Positions 61,816 to 64,000 of a stretch of DNA of 64,000 nucleotides are shown piece by piece. The notes beneath the pieces are model-generated. The model ran no database searches. It had not been told where the DNA came from and was given only the letters and a program-made list of their open reading frames with translations. Location: assembly GCF_005848555.1 (NCBI RefSeq), contig NZ_CP040518.1, positions 2,169,001-2,233,000 of the forward strand. The letters run 5' to 3'. Every line of letters begins with the position of its first letter. Position 1 is the first letter of the stretch. Made by a program: the position numbers and the translations under genes. The stretch is from Blautia sp. SC05B48 (GTDB taxonomy: Bacteria > Bacillota > Clostridia > Lachnospirales > Lachnospiraceae).

Positions 61816-62157
61816 ATGGGAAAATCATATGGATTTATAGAAATCACTGGTGTAGTTGCGGCAATCAATGCCCTGGACATCATGTGCAAAACGGCAGACG
61901 TTGAGCTGGCGTCATGGGAGCGTAAGCTGGGCGGACGACTGGTGACCCTGATCGTACAAGGCGATGTATCAGCAGTTACAGCAGCTGTCAATGCAGCAGT
62001 AGAACAGGCTATCAAGAAGCCTGCCAGCTATGCGGTAATTGCCAATCCCCACGAGGAAATCGTCAAACTGGTTGAGCTGAGTGCAAGCCGATGGAAAAAG
62101 AAACAGCAGGAAAATCCGGAAGAAGCACTGGAAAGCAAAAACAGCAGCAAAAAATAA
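61816..62157 (+). CDS. BMC shell protein 3 with charged tail
   Basis: 113 residues. The BMC domain (SYGFIEITGVVAAINALD) is distinct from copies 2 and 4, with a larger C-terminal tail (KKKQQENPEEALE) of charged residues. The pore region GGRLVTLIV lacks KIGSGL. Sits between two near-identical PduA-type genes. RBS AAGGAG. Confidence 0.9.
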   Translation: MGKSYGFIEITGVVAAINALDIMCKTADVELASWERKLGGRLVTLIVQGDVSAVTAAVNAAVEQAIKKPASYAVIANPHEEIVKLVELSASRWKKKQQENPEEALESKNSSKK

Positions 62158-62229
62158 GCTGCTGCACCAAAATAGTCAGAAGTAAACAGAACAAATAAAG
62201 CATTTATAATCCACAAGGAGGATATGATC

Positions 62230-62508
62230 ATGACACAGGAAGCATTAGGAATGGTTGAGACAAGAGGACTTACAGCAGCTATCGAGGCAGCTGACCAGAT
62301 GTGTAAAGCAGCTAACGTTGCTCTGGTAGGAACAGAGAAGATCGGTTCCGGTCTTGTAACAGTTATGGTTCGTGGAGATGTAGGAGCAGTTAAATCTGCA
62401 GTAGAGAGCGGAAGTGCAGCAGCATCCAGACTTGGAGAGCTTGTAGCTACACACGTAATTCCGAGACCTCATACAGACGTAGAGAAAATCCTTCCGGTTC
62501 TTAAATAA
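62230..62508 (+). CDS. BMC shell protein 4 (PduA-like)
   Basis: 92 residues, near copy of shell protein 2, differing mainly at residues 2, 23-29 (including Thr to Cys) and the tail; same KIGSGL pore. The ATG at 62230 has AAGGAGG seven bases upstream and matches the paralog start; ATG 62224 would add two residues. Confidence 0.95.
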   Translation: MTQEALGMVETRGLTAAIEAADQMCKAANVALVGTEKIGSGLVTVMVRGDVGAVKSAVESGSAAASRLGELVATHVIPRPHTDVEKILPVLK

Positions 62509-62524
62509 TCTAACTGATCAGTTC

Positions 62525-62574
62525 CAAAACGCACCGGCCTGAGGGCCATTAAGGCTTCCGGCCGGTGTGTTTTG
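62525..62574 (+). terminator. Hairpin after the shell genes, possible attenuator
   Basis: Fifteen-bp stem (62525-62539 with 62560-62574, one G-T pair). The T-run is part of the stem and is short, so partial termination or mRNA end protection before pduL is likelier than a full stop. Confidence 0.55.
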
Positions 62575-62616
62575 AGTTAAGTTCAGTCATGAAACCGAAA
62601 GAAAGCAGGTGTACTC

Positions 62617-63261
62617 TTGGAAACGAATAATATTGAAATGATCACAAAAATGGTGATCGATGCGATCAACAAAAACGAAGACAAGGGCAATGGTTTCGTT
62701 GTTCCTATCGGAGTTTCCGCAAGACATATTCACCTGACACAGGAGCATGTGGAGGCACTGTTCGGAGAAGGCTATCAGCTTACCAAGAAAAAAGATCTGA
62801 TGGGCGGACAGTTTGCATCCAATGAAACAGTTACCATCGTAGGACTGAAGCTCCGTGCGATCGAGAATGTAAGAATCCTCGGACCTGTCCGCAGCAAATC
62901 TCAGGTTGAGGTTTCCGCAACAGATGCGATCAAGCTGGGAATGAAGGTTCCGGTACGTATGTCCGGTGACCTTGCCGGAAGCGCGCCGATCGCCATTGTC
63001 GGACCGAAAGGTGCTATTTATCTGAAAGAGGGATGTATTGTGGCCATGCGTCACATTCATATGGCTCCGAAGGATGCCCAGGCTGCGGGTGTACATGATG
63101 GTGATATTGTTTCTGTTAAAGCGGACAATGAGCGCGGAACAATCTTTAATCAGGTTAAGATCCGTGTAGATGACAGCTTTACACTGGAAATGCATATTGA
63201 TACAGATGAAGCAAATGCAGCAAGAATTGCCACAGGCAATACAGTTACCATAATCAAATAA
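62617..63261 (+). CDS. pduL: Phosphate propanoyltransferase
   Basis: 214 residues. Converts propanoyl-CoA and phosphate to propanoyl phosphate and frees CoA; the product leads to ATP by a kinase elsewhere. Zinc-binding SARHIHL near residue 34 and the RHIHMAP repeat near 147 are the two PduL domains, plus EMHIDTDEANA near 195. The N-terminal helix (IEMITKMVIDAINKN) is an encapsulation-type peptide. Start is TTG 62617, the only choice that keeps the full helix; weak RBS (AGGTG). Confidence 0.92.
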   Translation: METNNIEMITKMVIDAINKNEDKGNGFVVPIGVSARHIHLTQEHVEALFGEGYQLTKKKDLMGGQFASNETVTIVGLKLRAIENVRILGPVRSKSQVEVSATDAIKLGMKVPVRMSGDLAGSAPIAIVGPKGAIYLKEGCIVAMRHIHMAPKDAQAAGVHDGDIVSVKADNERGTIFNQVKIRVDDSFTLEMHIDTDEANAARIATGNTVTIIK

Positions 63262-63274
63262 TATTCCTCCTTTG

Positions 63275-63297
63275 GGGATGCCACTTTCTGGCATCCC
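63275..63297 (+). other. Intergenic stem-loop between pduL and eutN-like gene
   Basis: GGGATGCCA and TGGCATCCC form a perfect nine-bp stem with a five-base loop. No T-run. Confidence 0.45.
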
Positions 63298-63330
63298 TAA
63301 CAGAGGATATGGAGAAAAACGGAGGCTCAT

Positions 63331-63597
63331 ATGATCGTAGGCAAAGTAGTTGGAAGCATTGTTTCCACACGAAAAAGTGAAAAACTGATAGGAAATAAAT
63401 TCATGATTGTAGAGCCGGTGCATCATATGAAAGCCGAGCACAGCCAGATTGTTGCCATCGATATCATCGGTGCGGGAATCGGCGAGTATGTATTGGTGGC
63501 ACAAGGAAGCGCAGCAAGAATAGGCTGCGGCGTAGAAACAGCACCGGTAGATGCCGCAATCGTCGGAATCGTAGATGACGGTGCAGGATTGGAGTAA
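63331..63597 (+). CDS. EutN/CcmL-type vertex protein
   Basis: 88-residue pentamer-forming shell vertex protein: start IVGKVVGSIVSTRKSEKLIG and the GAGIGEYVLVAQGSAAR motif. It closes the corners of the compartment. RBS CGGAGG; five bases separate it from the PduS-like gene. Confidence 0.95.
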   Translation: MIVGKVVGSIVSTRKSEKLIGNKFMIVEPVHHMKAEHSQIVAIDIIGAGIGEYVLVAQGSAARIGCGVETAPVDAAIVGIVDDGAGLE

Positions 63598-63601
63598 CGC
63601 C

Positions 63602-64000
63602 ATGGATATCAAAGAATTACAGAAAATTATGCAGGAGAATGGTGTTGTCGGAGCAGGTGGTGCAGGTTTCCCTACATACATGAAACTGACAGACAAAGCG
63701 GATACCATTCTTATGAACTGTGCAGAGTGCGAACCATTACTGAAACTTCACAGACAGTTGTTGGAAAAGCACGCATATGAGATCATGAAAACATTCGATA
63801 TGGTTGCGGAGACGGTAGGAGCTTCCCGGGCCATCATCGGAATCAAAAAATCTTATGTACAGACAATCAATGCCTTAAATCAGCATATCGAAGAATTCCC
63901 AAGGGTTAAGATCCATCTTCTGGATGAGGTTTATCCGATGGGTGATGAGGTTGTTCTTATTTATGAGGCAACCGGACGCGTGGTACGGCCAGGAGGACTG
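63602..64000 (+). CDS. PduS/RnfC-like electron-transfer protein, N-terminal part
   Basis: 133 codons are present before the right edge. GVVGAGGAGFPTYMKL at residues 14-29 is the glycine-rich NAD/FMN-binding motif of the RnfC/PduS family, followed by NCAECEPL. Such proteins move electrons across the shell or recycle NAD in microcompartments. Truncated by the window; full length and iron-sulfur motifs not visible. Confidence 0.85.
   Translation, partial: MDIKELQKIMQENGVVGAGGAGFPTYMKLTDKADTILMNCAECEPLLKLHRQLLEKHAYEIMKTFDMVAETVGASRAIIGIKKSYVQTINALNQHIEEFPRVKIHLLDEVYPMGDEVVLIYEATGRVVRPGGL

Overview
The window reads as a chromosomal segment of a strictly anaerobic gut Firmicute, most likely a Lachnospiraceae member of the Blautia/Roseburia/Dorea type. 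The reasons are AGGAGG-type ribosome sites before almost every gene, moderate GC, cobalamin riboswitches, a glycyl-radical propanediol microcompartment locus, ComEA/ComEC, a DUF1002 protein and a diaminopimelate dehydrogenase. I saw no rRNA, tRNA, insertion sequence, prophage or CRISPR array.

Layout. 1-1200: end of a DtxR-type regulator and a convergent EamA exporter. 1325-8092: arginine biosynthesis, with argG divergent from argC-argJ-argB-argD; a perfect ARG box lies in the divergent promoter region and a GC-rich, hairpin-dense island of unknown nature separates argJ from argB. 8394-10853: NhaD-type antiporter and a cytidylate-kinase-like protein. 11156-14687: ferrous iron uptake (two FeoA, FeoB, a Cys-rich FeoB partner, an HMA protein) behind three tandem 14-bp palindromes. 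14815-26909: an unusual block of eleven genes, namely a NifH-D-K-like trio, hypF-hypC-hypD-hypE, a TM1266-type ACT protein and a second, divergent NifH-D-K-like trio, preceded by a structured leader with its own terminator. 27090-33872: small transporter, ComEA-like lipoprotein, two-component system, GerMN protein, ComEC. 33993-41799: FAD oxidoreductase, then a cobalamin riboswitch controlling a secreted CbiK-like chelatase, a two-domain surface protein and a FecCD-type ABC transporter. 42046-51872: DUF1002 protein, RlmI-like methyltransferase, a zinc-ribbon/DUF5685/J-domain trio, DAP dehydrogenase and two NlpC/P60-type wall enzymes. 52021-52828: a second cobalamin riboswitch before an eight-cysteine mini-protein. 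52936-53652: PHP phosphoesterase. 53884-64000: a glycyl-radical-enzyme microcompartment operon (dehydratase, activase, class II aldolase, acylating aldehyde dehydrogenase, alcohol dehydrogenase, four BMC shell proteins, PduL, EutN, start of a PduS/RnfC-like protein), cut by the window edge.

How the genes work together. The microcompartment operon should take a fuculose- or rhamnulose-phosphate to lactaldehyde, then 1,2-propanediol, propanal, propanoyl-CoA and propionate plus propanol, without B12; the dehydratase has its active-site Cys438 and Gly817. The block at 15158-26909 is the best candidate for an undescribed system. All four proteins that build and attach the Fe(CN)2(CO) unit in [NiFe] hydrogenase are intact (HypE ends in PRIC), but no hydrogenase subunit and no HypA/HypB is present; instead two nitrogenase-like reductase modules surround them. 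I infer a nitrogenase-superfamily enzyme, or scaffold plus enzyme, that may use a cyanide/CO-ligated iron cofactor. This is a hypothesis from context, not shown by sequence alone.
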